Source of the DNA: an uncultured Christensenellaceae bacterium
GTDB taxonomy: Bacteria > Bacillota > Clostridia > Christensenellales > MGBC116941
Direction: 5' to 3'
DNA length: 12,780 nucleotides
Assembly: GCA_910585035.1 (NCBI GenBank)
Contig: CAJUEF010000009.1
Span: 3,243 to 16,022 of the forward strand
The position numbers and the translations under genes were made by a program. Under the pieces are notes generated by a model. The model was not told where the DNA came from. It ran no database searches and was given only the letters and a program-made list of their open reading frames with translations. Below, piece after piece: positions 6,090 to 12,780 of the stretch; position 1 is the first letter of the stretch, and each line of letters starts with the position of its first letter.

Positions 6090-6125
6090 TATTTAAAGTA
6101 TATGCTTCACATTACGCTTTAAATA
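6090..6125 (+). promoter_or_regulatory. Inverted repeat in the MATE mRNA leader
   Basis: TATTTAAAG (6090-6098) pairs perfectly with CTTTAAATA (6117-6125) around an 18-base loop that is more G+C-rich than the surroundings. No U-run follows, so it is not a terminator. It matches no riboswitch class that I can identify. Confidence 0.3.
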
Positions 6126-6166
6126 TATTTAGCTGAAATTAATATAAACACAAGCAGGTCTATTCT

Positions 6167-7498
6167 ATGTACAGAGATTTAACAAAAGGAAATATAACAA
6201 AAACAATTATTCTCTTTGCCCTTCCCATGATTGCAGGCAATTTGCTGCAGCAGTTTTATAATGTTGCAGATACCCTTATAGTAGGTCAGGTTCTGGGAAG
6301 CGATGCTCTTGCTGCAGTTGGCTCTGCATACACTCTTATGACCTTTTTAACTTCGGTACTTCTCGGTCTTTCAATGGGCGCTGGAGCGCTTTTTGCAATT
6401 TACCGAGGCAAAGGCGATAATGAAAAATTAAAATCCGCCATCGTTCATGCCTTTTTATTGATTCTCATAATAACACTTATATTAAATATTACCGTGTATC
6501 TTTTTATAGACCCAATTATGGGCTTTTTAAACGTTCCTGAACAGGTTTATGGCCTTATGCGGGAATACCTGTGGATTATTTTTGCAGGCATTGGCGCAAC
6601 CTTTTTGTATAACTTTTTCTCTTGCCTTTTGCAATCCATGGGCAATTCAGTAACATCTCTTATCTTTTTGGGAATATCAGCATTTTTAAACATTGGGCTG
6701 GATTTACTATTGGTACTTGTCATTCCATGGGGAGTGGCAGGCGCAGCCATTGCCACTGTATTCTCCCAGTTTGTTTCCGGCATAGGTATTATGCTTTATG
6801 TGCTTTGCAGACAAAAGGAACTCATTCCCTCAAAACAGGATTACCGCTGGAATAAAAATATTTTACGGGAAATATTCGCCCTTTCCATATTAACCTGTGT
6901 CCAGCAGTCTGTAATGAATTTTGGCATTCTAATGGTTCAAGGGCTGGTAAACAGCTTTGGACCTGTAATTATGGCTGCTTTTGCGGCAGCAGTTAAAATT
7001 GATTCCTTTGCTTATATGCCTGTTCAGGATTTCGGAAACGCCTTTTCCACATTTATTGCACAAAATTACGGTGCAGGAAAGTCAGAGCGCATAAATTCCG
7101 GTATTAAAAAATCTATACAGTTAACCGTTCTCTTTTGTGCTGCCGTATCGGCAGTGGTAATAATTTTTGCAAAACCTCTTATGCTTATATTCGTACAGCC
7201 TCATGAAACGGAAATCATTGCCGCAGGCGTACAATATCTTAGAATAGTAGCAGTATTTTACTTTGGAATTGGCTGTCTGTTCCTGCTATACGGACTTTAC
7301 AGAGCGCTGCAAAAGCCGGGCATGTCTGTAATACTCACCATTATTTCCCTTGGTATTCGCGTTGCTCTTGCCTATTTACTGTCCCGCTTTATTGGCGTAA
7401 CAGGAATATGGATGGCTATTCCCATAGGATGGATACTTGCCGATTTAACAGGACTTATTTATTATTTGAAAAACAAGTCTAATCTAATGAGTACATAA
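6167..7498 (+). CDS. MATE family multidrug/Na+ (or H+) antiporter
   Basis: 443 residues, normal for the family and nearly all hydrophobic, with about 12 transmembrane helices in two related MatE halves (roughly 14-180 and 230-400). The family hallmark near the N-terminus is clear: FALPMIAGNLLQQFYNV at 17-33, followed by ADTLIVGQVLGSDALAAVG. The second half carries the corresponding PVQDFGNAFSTFIAQNYGAGK. MATE proteins export cationic drugs and metabolites in exchange for Na+ or H+; the substrate cannot be read from the sequence. The ATG at 6167 has only a weak AGGT site about 8 bases upstream, which together with the long leader suggests regulated or modest translation. The gene is single, divergent from nagB, and ends before a strong terminator shared with putP. 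Confidence 0.94.
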   Translation: MYRDLTKGNITKTIILFALPMIAGNLLQQFYNVADTLIVGQVLGSDALAAVGSAYTLMTFLTSVLLGLSMGAGALFAIYRGKGDNEKLKSAIVHAFLLILIITLILNITVYLFIDPIMGFLNVPEQVYGLMREYLWIIFAGIGATFLYNFFSCLLQSMGNSVTSLIFLGISAFLNIGLDLLLVLVIPWGVAGAAIATVFSQFVSGIGIMLYVLCRQKELIPSKQDYRWNKNILREIFALSILTCVQQSVMNFGILMVQGLVNSFGPVIMAAFAAAVKIDSFAYMPVQDFGNAFSTFIAQNYGAGKSERINSGIKKSIQLTVLFCAAVSAVVIIFAKPLMLIFVQPHETEIIAAGVQYLRIVAVFYFGIGCLFLLYGLYRALQKPGMSVILTIISLGIRVALAYLLSRFIGVTGIWMAIPIGWILADLTGLIYYLKNKSNLMST

Positions 7499-7687
7499 AC
7501 ACATAATTTCGTTAATATACAATGATTAAATATTTAAAAAAGTCGTCAGCCAAAATAACTGCAACACGCTTTTAATTTTAGTAAATCCAGCAAGAAAAAT
7601 AGACCGCCTTGTCAATTTTTGTTTATTTATTAAATTAAAAAATAACACATTTATAATAACACAGCTTATATAGTTAATTACACAAAC
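7499..7687. other. Non-coding gap with an 80-base G+C island
   Basis: Most of this gap is extremely AT-rich: about 13% G+C in 7501-7540 and in 7621-7680. Within it, 7541-7620 rises to 35% by my count. On the minus strand the island holds an open frame of 29 codons (7526-7615, TTG start) reading RRSIFLAGFTKIKSVLQLFW in its middle. It has no ribosome-binding site, so I do not call a gene. The sharp composition edges suggest a small inserted repeat, a gene remnant or a non-coding RNA. Confidence 0.4.
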
Positions 7688-7725
7688 ATAAAACAAAACA
7701 GACCAAATGGTCTGTTTTGTTTTAT
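7688..7725. terminator. Bidirectional terminator between the MATE gene and putP
   Basis: ACAGACCA and TGGTCTGT form the core of a near-perfect stem that extends outwards through AAAAC/GTTTT repeats to 18 bp (7688-7705 with 7708-7725); the realistic hairpin loop is AAAT. A/T-rich outer arms supply U-runs on both strands, as expected between convergent genes. Confidence 0.9.
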
Positions 7726-7741
7726 ATAATATTAATTTACA

Positions 7742-9223
7742 TTAATTTTCACTAAGCTGCTTTTGAACTTTGTCAAACTCATTTTGAATTTGCTCATCCG
7801 GCTCACCGTCCATAAGTGTCACTGCAATTCCGGCAAGAAGGGCAAGCACAAATCCGGGAGCAAGACTGTAAAGCCCAAAAGGTGTTTTTAAGCTTTCCCA
7901 AACTATAACCGTCAGTCCGCCTACAACCATGGATGCAAGGGCGCCCTTATAGGTAAAACGCTTCCAATAAAGGGACATTATAACGCAAGGTCCAAAGGCT
8001 GAGCCAAATCCTGCCCAAGCATATGATACCAAATTCATAATGCTGCTGTTTTCATCCAAGGCAATAATACACGCAACTATTGAAACTATAATTATAGTAA
8101 CACGGCTTACCCATACAAGCTTTTTGTCGTCTAAATCCTTTTTTAACAGCTTTGGCATAATATCACTGCTGACAGATGAAGCAACAACCAAAAGCTGGGA
8201 ATCCGCAGTGCTCATAATAGCCGCTAAAATAGCGGATATAATTACTCCTGCAATAAATGCAGGCATAAGCCTGTCCGCAAGAACAATGAATACAGTTTCA
8301 CTGGTTGCCTTTGTAAGAGCTCCTTCGCCAAGATATACATGTCCTAAAAGACCAATGATACATGAACAAAATAGAGATATAACAACCCATATGGTTGCGA
8401 TACGCCTTGATTTTTTCAGCATTCCCGCTTCTCTAATCGCCATAAACCTAACCAAAATATGCGGCATACCACAGTATCCAAGTCCCCAGACAAGAGACGA
8501 TATTATGGATACTGCTGTTATTGAGCTTCCGTCGCTGCCCTTAAATAAGCTGTTAAACGCAGGTCCCGCATTACCTATAAGCTCTCTCGCCGTTGCCATG
8601 CCCCCGAGGGCAAAAACCGTTACAATTGGCACAACGACAATAGCAAATATCATAAGCAGTCCTTGTATAAAATCCGTCCAGCATACAGCCATAAATCCGC
8701 CCATAAAGGTATAAGCAATTATAATTGCCGCACTGATAATTACCGCCACCTGATAGTTAATACCAATAATCTGTTCAAAAAGCTTTCCTCCTGCACTAAA
8801 GCCGGATGCTGTGTAAATAAGAAAGAAAAAGAAAATAAACAACCCACTAACCAGCCTCATAGCGCCGCCTTTAACCTTAAAACGGTTTTCAAAAAACTCA
8901 GGTATTGTAAGGGAATTTCCTGAAACCTCAGTGTAAACCCTAAGTCTTTTTGCAATTAAAAGCCAGTTTAAATATGTACCTATAGCAAGTCCAATTCCAA
9001 TCCATGCTTCGCCAAGCCCTGAAAAATAAATAGCTCCCGGAAGCCCCATAAGCAGCCATCCGCTCATATCAGAAGCCTGGGCGCTCATTGCCGCAACCCA
9101 GCTTCCAAGCCCCCTGCCGCCTAAAATGTAATCAGAAAGGCTGTTTGACTTCTTATAGTAAATTCCGCCTATGGCAAGCATCATTGCAAAATAAAGTACA
9201 ATGGCAACGACCTTATATACCAT
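7742..9223 (-). CDS. putP: Na+/proline symporter PutP
   Basis: 493 residues from the ATG at 9221-9223, matching the roughly 490-500 residues of known PutP proteins. GGGGTG lies 6 bases upstream. The frame extends to a TTG at 9280, but those codons only translate the preceding terminator stem, so I reject that start. The product is a sodium:solute symporter of the LeuT fold with about 13 membrane helices, importing proline with Na+. The PutP block is clear: SDYILGGRGLG (30-40), then SAQASDMSGWLLMGLPGA (47-64), including D52 and S54, which correspond to Na+-site residues Asp55 and Ser57 of the E. coli protein, and R37 corresponding to Arg40. The RLRVYTE segment after the second helix pair is also conserved. 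No proline-catabolic genes are adjacent, so the role may be nutrition or osmoprotection. Confidence 0.95.
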   Translation of the reverse strand: MVYKVVAIVLYFAMMLAIGGIYYKKSNSLSDYILGGRGLGSWVAAMSAQASDMSGWLLMGLPGAIYFSGLGEAWIGIGLAIGTYLNWLLIAKRLRVYTEVSGNSLTIPEFFENRFKVKGGAMRLVSGLFIFFFFLIYTASGFSAGGKLFEQIIGINYQVAVIISAAIIIAYTFMGGFMAVCWTDFIQGLLMIFAIVVVPIVTVFALGGMATARELIGNAGPAFNSLFKGSDGSSITAVSIISSLVWGLGYCGMPHILVRFMAIREAGMLKKSRRIATIWVVISLFCSCIIGLLGHVYLGEGALTKATSETVFIVLADRLMPAFIAGVIISAILAAIMSTADSQLLVVASSVSSDIMPKLLKKDLDDKKLVWVSRVTIIIVSIVACIIALDENSSIMNLVSYAWAGFGSAFGPCVIMSLYWKRFTYKGALASMVVGGLTVIVWESLKTPFGLYSLAPGFVLALLAGIAVTLMDGEPDEQIQNEFDKVQKQLSEN

Positions 9224-9242
9224 TAATATCACCCCAATCCTT

Positions 9243-9278
9243 AAAATAAAAGGAGGACGAAAATAAAAACGTCCTCCC
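9243..9278 (-). terminator. Intrinsic terminator of rplM-rpsI
   Basis: On the minus strand GGAGGACG (9270-9277) pairs with CGTCCTCC (9252-9259) around a 10-base A/T loop, followed by TTTTATTTT (9243-9251). The 8-bp, G+C-rich stem with a U-tract is typical. It lies about 90 bases after rpsI and only 20 bases before the putP start, so some read-through into putP is possible; I find no convincing separate putP promoter in 9281-9369. Confidence 0.88.
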
Positions 9279-9369
9279 AAAAAACAATATATGTCATTCC
9301 TTTTAAGCTAAACGTACCAATAAAACTCTGTTCTTGCAAACGCTGAAAAGTTGCAAAAGGTTTATAAAA

Positions 9370-9762
9370 CTAACGCTTGCTGAACTGAGGAGCACGTCTT
9401 GCTTTCTTAAGACCGTATTTTTTACGCTCTTTCATTCTTGGATCACGTGTTAAAAAGCCGGCTTTTTTAAGTGCAGGACGAAGCTCATTATCTGCCTGTA
9501 AAAGCGCTCTTGAAATACCGTGTCTTATAGCGCCAGCCTGACCTGTAAGTCCGCCGCCGTATACGTTTACAAAAACGTCATATTTTCCAAGGGTATCTGT
9601 AAGAGTAAGAGGAGCCTTAATAATCATTTTAAGGGTATCCATAATGAAGTACTCTTCAATATCTCTTTTATTAATTGTAATCTTTCCGTTACCAGGTAAC
9701 AGACGAACACGGGCAACAGATTTCTTTCTTCTGCCGGTGCCTAAATATTGTGTTTTAGCCAT
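9370..9762 (-). CDS. rpsI: 30S ribosomal protein S9
   Basis: 130 residues, the standard bacterial length. S9 is a small-subunit head protein whose C-terminal tail reaches the P-site tRNA. The N-terminal QYLGTGRRKKSVARVRL, the central YGGGLTGQAGAIRHGISRAL and the invariant basic tail ending in QFSKR are all present. The ATG at 9762 has an AAGGGGG site about 9 bases upstream. It follows rplM after an 18-base gap and shares its transcript, the near-universal L13-S9 pairing. Confidence 0.98.
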   Translation of the reverse strand: MAKTQYLGTGRRKKSVARVRLLPGNGKITINKRDIEEYFIMDTLKMIIKAPLTLTDTLGKYDVFVNVYGGGLTGQAGAIRHGISRALLQADNELRPALKKAGFLTRDPRMKERKKYGLKKARRAPQFSKR

Positions 9763-9780
9763 GTCTATTTCCCCCTTACC

Positions 9781-10209
9781 TTAAAACTTCAGCTCTTGTG
9801 GCTGCTGTGCTGCATGTTCATGCTCGCTGCCCTTATAAACTCTCAGCTTTTTAATCTGAGCTCTGCCAAGGGCGTTTTTAGGAAGCATTCTCCTAACAGC
9901 TTCATACACCGCAAAATCTGATTTTTCTTCCATAAGCTTGCTGTAAGGGATCTCTTTCAGTCCGCCAACATAGCCTGTGTGTCTTCTGTAAAGCTTTTGC
10001 TCAAGCTTTTTACCTGTAAGTTCAACTTTATCACAATTAATAACAATAACAAAATCACCTGTATCGCAATGTGGAGTAAAGGTTGGTTTGTGCTTACCGC
10101 GAAGAATTGAAGCAACCTGACTTGCAAGTCTTCCAAGCTTCTTGCCTGAAGCATCTACAACATACCACTTGCGTTCAACTGTTTGTGCATTTGCCATGAA
10201 TGTCTTCAT
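9781..10209 (-). CDS. rplM: 50S ribosomal protein L13
   Basis: 142 residues, close to the usual 142-145. L13 is an early 50S assembly protein. It starts with MKTFMANAQTVERKWYVVDA and contains GKKLGRLASQVASILRGKHK (22-41) and the HTGYVGG segment near 97-103, all family hallmarks. AGGAGG stands about 7 bases before the ATG at 10209. The gene is transcribed with rpsI from its own consensus promoter through a structured leader, rather than only by read-through from truA. Confidence 0.98.
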   Translation of the reverse strand: MKTFMANAQTVERKWYVVDASGKKLGRLASQVASILRGKHKPTFTPHCDTGDFVIVINCDKVELTGKKLEQKLYRRHTGYVGGLKEIPYSKLMEEKSDFAVYEAVRRMLPKNALGRAQIKKLRVYKGSEHEHAAQQPQELKF

Positions 10210-10255
10210 GATACTTCCTCCTGTAGATTTAAAGAAAATTGTTCCGATATATTTA

Positions 10256-10278
10256 TGCGAGAAGGGCTAATTCCCGCA
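10256..10278 (-). promoter_or_regulatory. Structured rplM leader, probable L13-type leader
   Basis: The mRNA between the predicted start (about 10286) and rplM contains UGCG and CGCA bracketing GG-AAUUAG-CC, so a compact nested hairpin can form on the minus strand. Many Firmicutes carry an L13 ribosomal-protein leader at this place that is thought to mediate autoregulation. Position, size and G/C pattern fit, but I have not compared it with the family model. Confidence 0.5.
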
Positions 10279-10292
10279 AAAACACATGTAGT

Positions 10293-10321
10293 ATTATAAC
10301 AAATTTAAAAACTTTCGTCAA
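10293..10321 (-). promoter_or_regulatory. Sigma-A promoter of rplM-rpsI
   Basis: TTGACG (10316-10321), 17 bases, then TATAAT (10293-10298) on the minus strand. It gives a leader of about 77 bases containing the structured element. It follows the truA stop by about 55 bases and makes the ribosomal pair independent of the ECF-truA transcript. Confidence 0.82.
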
Positions 10322-10333
10322 TAGTTATTACAA

Positions 10334-10355
10334 TATTTCCATAATTATGGAAATA
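10334..10355. repeat. 22-bp perfect palindrome upstream of the rplM promoter
   Basis: The half-site TATTTCCATAA is followed directly by its exact reverse complement, with no spacer. It lies 12 bases upstream of the rplM -35 and 20 bases after the truA stop. The RNA could form an imperfect-loop hairpin ending truA transcripts, but no U-run follows on the minus strand (ATATTGTAATAA), so a strong terminator is unlikely. A dimeric regulator site is the alternative. Confidence 0.6.
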
Positions 10356-10374
10356 CCTTCATAAATTTATTTTT

Positions 10375-11151
10375 CTAAATTTCTCCCCTTGCCCTTTGCT
10401 TTTCCTCCATAGAATTAAAGTAATTTACATGATGAAGGAAAAGTCCTCCCGCATCGGCCGTAATCCCAAGTATTATTCTGTCTTTATTTTCTATGGCCTT
10501 TTTAAATGTATCTTCGCTTAGATGTCCCCTGCCAATATCCACCAGTGTTCCGGCAATAGTACGCACCATATTGTGAAGAAAACCGCTTCCCGTAACGTAC
10601 AGATAAAGCTCGTCTCGGGCTCGCTCTAACCTTGCGCTGTAAATTGTGCGCACAGTGTTTTCCTTTTGGCTTTTTCTGGACATAAACGCATCAAAATCAT
10701 GCTCTCCTATTAAATCTTCAAGAGCTCTTTTCATCTTATCCTCATCCAGCCTGTAGGGAACAAAAAAACTGTAGTTACGCTTAATGGCTGTATTCACTCT
10801 GCTGTTATGAAAAACATATTTATAAGTCTTGTCCTTAACCCAAAACCTGGCGTGCCAGTCATTTTGCACCTTAGCGCTTTTTAATATGCGGACATCAGGT
10901 GGTAAGATGTTGTTTAACACAAACCGCCAGCTCTCAGGAGGAATTGTACAAGTGCTGTCAAAATGAGCAACCTGGTTAAGAGCATGTACCCCTGCATCTG
11001 TGCGTCCTGAGCCTTCCACAGTGCAGTTTCCTCCCTGGGTTTTGTCAATTGCTTCTTCAATTACCTGCTGAATGGCAAGTTCTTCTTTTTGCCTTTGCCA
11101 TCCGCAATAATTCGTACCGTCATATTCTATATCCAGTCTTATTCTTTCCAT
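10375..11151 (-). CDS. truA: tRNA pseudouridine synthase A
   Basis: 258 residues, near the usual 245-270. The enzyme isomerises uridines 38-40 in the anticodon arm of many tRNAs. The N-terminal IEYDGTNYCGWQRQ (8-21) and the catalytic motif GSGRTDAGVHA (47-57), with catalytic D52, are intact. FWVKDKTYKYVF and GSGFLHNMVRTIAGTLVDIG mark the rest of the fold. The ATG lies 3 bases after the ecfT stop and its ribosome-binding site overlaps that stop (GGGTAGG), so translation is likely coupled. Its place after the ECF genes and before rplM is the usual Firmicute order. Confidence 0.98.
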   Translation of the reverse strand: MERIRLDIEYDGTNYCGWQRQKEELAIQQVIEEAIDKTQGGNCTVEGSGRTDAGVHALNQVAHFDSTCTIPPESWRFVLNNILPPDVRILKSAKVQNDWHARFWVKDKTYKYVFHNSRVNTAIKRNYSFFVPYRLDEDKMKRALEDLIGEHDFDAFMSRKSQKENTVRTIYSARLERARDELYLYVTGSGFLHNMVRTIAGTLVDIGRGHLSEDTFKKAIENKDRIILGITADAGGLFLHHVNYFNSMEEKQRARGEI

Positions 11152-11154
11152 AGC

Positions 11155-11946
11155 CTACCCAAAAAAAATAATAATACAGCCAAAAACAATCACTAAAGCT
11201 ACTGATATATAATCTGTGCCTTTCATTTTAAGCACTCTGTAGCTGGTTCTTCCTTCATCTCCATGGTAACATCTTGCCTCCATTGCCATAGCAAGTTCGT
11301 CTGCTCTGCGGAAAGCACTTATAAATAAAGGAATTAAAAGAGGTATCATTGCAACTGCCTTTTGTTTTAATCCCCCTGTTTCAAAATTTGCTCCCCTTGC
11401 CATCTGCGCCTTTTTTATTTTATCCGTCTCTTCTATAAGTGTCGGAATAAAACGCAGGGCAATGGTCATCATCATAGACATTTCATGCACGGGAAATTTA
11501 ACTGCTTTAAGTGGAGACATTAACCTTTCAATGCCACCGGACAACATAACAGGCGTTGTGGTAAAGGTCATTACAGATGCGCTTGTCACCATAAATATTA
11601 GACGCAGAGCCATAAACGCCGAGAATTCCAACCCATACCAGTATATCTTTATAAATCCTATTTCAAAAGCAACCGTATCTCCTTTAATAAAAAGCAGGTT
11701 TAACACAAAGGTAAATATAATTAAAAACAGCAGCGGGCGCACGCTTTTTACAAACATTTTTATAGGAACTCTGGAAATAAGCGCCGTTGCCAGTACGAAT
11801 AAACCAATATACAGATATCCTAAAAAAGAAGTCACAAAAAATATCAGAACCATAAAACCAATGGTAAGCAATATTTTAACTCGTGGATCCATGCGGTGAA
11901 TAACGCTGTTTCCCGGGTAATATGAGCCAAGCATTATATTATTCAT
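11155..11946 (-). CDS. ecfT: ECF transporter transmembrane component EcfT
   Basis: 263 residues, typical length. EcfT is the membrane scaffold that links the two ATPases to interchangeable substrate-binding S-components for vitamins or transition metals. Hydrophobic helices lie at about 24-58, 69-88 and 105-130, with a further membrane helix at the C-terminus (248-262). The two coupling motifs sit in the cytoplasmic helical part: ARG at 183-185 in QMARGANFETGG, and ARC at 224-226 in AMEARCYHGDEGRT. To my knowledge Cys at the third position of the second motif is common in this family. The start ATG overlaps the end of ecfA2 by 8 bases (ATGAATAA), so translation is coupled. GGGGT lies about 8 bases upstream. 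Confidence 0.96.
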   Translation of the reverse strand: MNNIMLGSYYPGNSVIHRMDPRVKILLTIGFMVLIFFVTSFLGYLYIGLFVLATALISRVPIKMFVKSVRPLLFLIIFTFVLNLLFIKGDTVAFEIGFIKIYWYGLEFSAFMALRLIFMVTSASVMTFTTTPVMLSGGIERLMSPLKAVKFPVHEMSMMMTIALRFIPTLIEETDKIKKAQMARGANFETGGLKQKAVAMIPLLIPLFISAFRRADELAMAMEARCYHGDEGRTSYRVLKMKGTDYISVALVIVFGCIIIFFG

Positions 11947-12780
11947 TTTCGCTACCCCGCTTTAAATCTTTTATCAGCTCGTCCACACTCATAACATCCA
12001 TACTTATATCCATTCCTCTTTTTCTCAGCTCATAAGCATATCTACATCCGCTTGGCACGTCAAGGCCAATTTTCATAAGCTCCTTGGCGTTGGAAAAAAC
12101 CTCTCTTGGTGTACCGTTAAAAAGCAGCCTTCCGCCGCTTATGACAATTGCCCTGCTTGCATATTTATAAACGTAATCCATGTCATGAGTAACCATAATA
12201 ATTGTTTTTCCCTTACCATTCATATCCTTAATCATGCCAAGAATTTCCATTGCGCTTTGCGGGTCAAGACCGCTTGTAGGCTCGTCCAGTATTACAGCTT
12301 CCGGACCCATAGCTATTACCCCCGCAATAGCAACGCGGCGTTTTTGCCCGCCTGATAAATCAAAAGGTGATACGTCTTTAAATTTCTCATAATCCAGCCC
12401 AACTGTTTCCATAGCGTTTTTAACGCATTCCTTTTGTTTTTCCTCGTCATATCCAAGGTTTTTACAGCCAAAAGCAATATCCTTTTCAACTGTCTCTTCA
12501 AAAAGCTGGTATTCCGGATATTGGAACACCAAACCAACCTTTTTTCTCACATCTAAAACAGATTTTTTTTCTTTAGTATTTATCCCGTCAACAAGCACAT
12601 CTCCCTCGGTAGGTGTCAAAAGACCGTTTATATGCTGAATAAAGGTAGATTTTCCACTGCCTGTATGCCCTATAACGCATATAAACTCTCCTTCATTTAT
12701 GGTCATAGAAATATGGGCAATAGCTGTTTTTTCCATTGGAGTGCCTTCCATATATGTATATCCTAAATTATTTATTTCAA
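11939..12780 (-). CDS. ecfA2: ECF transporter ATPase EcfA2, 5' end off the window
   Basis: 279 residues are visible, and the frame is still open at the right edge. Codons before the ATG at 12751 read EINNLGYTY, the first strand and aromatic A-loop of an EcfA protein, so the true start lies outside and 12751 is internal. Counting from the first complete codon, motifs are: Walker A GHTGSGKST (37-45), Q-loop VFQYPE (Q86), signature LSGGQKRR (141-148), Walker B AVILDEPTSGLDP (161-173) and H-loop VTHD (H198). The MEGTPMEK insert and the gene order ecfA2-ecfT-truA fit EcfA2 (A') rather than EcfA1, which should lie just beyond the edge. The protein hydrolyses ATP with EcfA1 to drive uptake through EcfT and the S-components. 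Confidence 0.95.
   Translation of the reverse strand, partial: EINNLGYTYMEGTPMEKTAIAHISMTINEGEFICVIGHTGSGKSTFIQHINGLLTPTEGDVLVDGINTKEKKSVLDVRKKVGLVFQYPEYQLFEETVEKDIAFGCKNLGYDEEKQKECVKNAMETVGLDYEKFKDVSPFDLSGGQKRRVAIAGVIAMGPEAVILDEPTSGLDPQSAMEILGMIKDMNGKGKTIIMVTHDMDYVYKYASRAIVISGGRLLFNGTPREVFSNAKELMKIGLDVPSGCRYAYELRKRGMDISMDVMSVDELIKDLKRGSENE

Noticed and set aside
8040..8714. A 224-codon open frame on the plus strand, inside putP
   Set aside because: It is fully antisense to a clear PutP reading frame, shows no family resemblance, and is explained by codon bias of the real gene.
9224..9280. N-terminal extension of PutP from a TTG at 9280
   Set aside because: The 19 extra codons translate the rplM-rpsI terminator hairpin and the putP ribosome-binding site; the ATG at 9223 gives normal family length.
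11462..11899. A 145-codon plus-strand frame opposite ecfT
   Set aside because: It is antisense to an intact EcfT gene whose motifs and overlap with ecfA2 are clear.
12749..12751. ATG at 12751 as the ecfA2 start
   Set aside because: In-frame upstream codons encode the conserved first strand and aromatic loop of EcfA proteins, so the gene continues past the window edge.

Overview
The window is low-G+C Gram-positive (Firmicutes) DNA, most likely from a clostridial relative. Supporting signs are AT-rich intergenic DNA, purine-rich Shine-Dalgarno sites, consensus vegetative (sigma-A type) promoters, TTG starts, and the order ecfA2-ecfT-truA-rplM-rpsI that closes the large ribosomal-protein cluster in Bacilli and Clostridia. 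The sequence does not fix genus or species.

Left part (1-1900): a secreted protein of unknown function runs off the left edge. It is divergent from a 126-residue orphan protein, and the two promoters overlap on a perfect palindrome. This pair is visibly more AT-rich than its neighbours. A perfect bidirectional terminator separates the orphan from a convergent gene for a membrane-anchored exported protein. That gene is itself divergent from typA through two back-to-back promoters.

Middle (1900-7740): typA (translational GTPase) converges on a PaiA-type polyamine acetyltransferase. Upstream of that, on the same strand, lie a small lipoprotein gene and nagB (glucosamine-6-phosphate deaminase), which look like one transcript from a strong promoter. 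A long AT-rich gap (5792-6166) separates nagB from a divergent MATE efflux pump. The pump converges on putP with a perfect hairpin between them.

Right part (7740-12780): all genes are on the minus strand. In transcription order they are ecfA2 (5' end off the window), ecfT and truA, overlapping or 3 bases apart. Then rplM-rpsI follow from their own promoter with a structured leader, then a terminator, then putP (Na+/proline symporter). EcfA2 and EcfT are two parts of the shared energy-coupling module for vitamin and metal uptake; EcfA1 and the S-components must be encoded elsewhere. TruA, L13 and S9 serve translation.

I see no CRISPR array, rRNA, tRNA, intact insertion sequence, prophage or recognisable defence system, and no clearly new multi-gene system. 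Second-look items are mostly regulatory: the palindromic divergent promoter at 451-466, a hairpin with U-tract in the typA leader, a promoter that seems buried in a terminator upstream of the acetyltransferase gene, a 22-bp perfect palindrome just upstream of the rplM promoter, and an 80-base G+C island in an otherwise very AT-rich gap at 7541-7620. Three start codons were chosen by ribosome-binding site rather than by longest frame.
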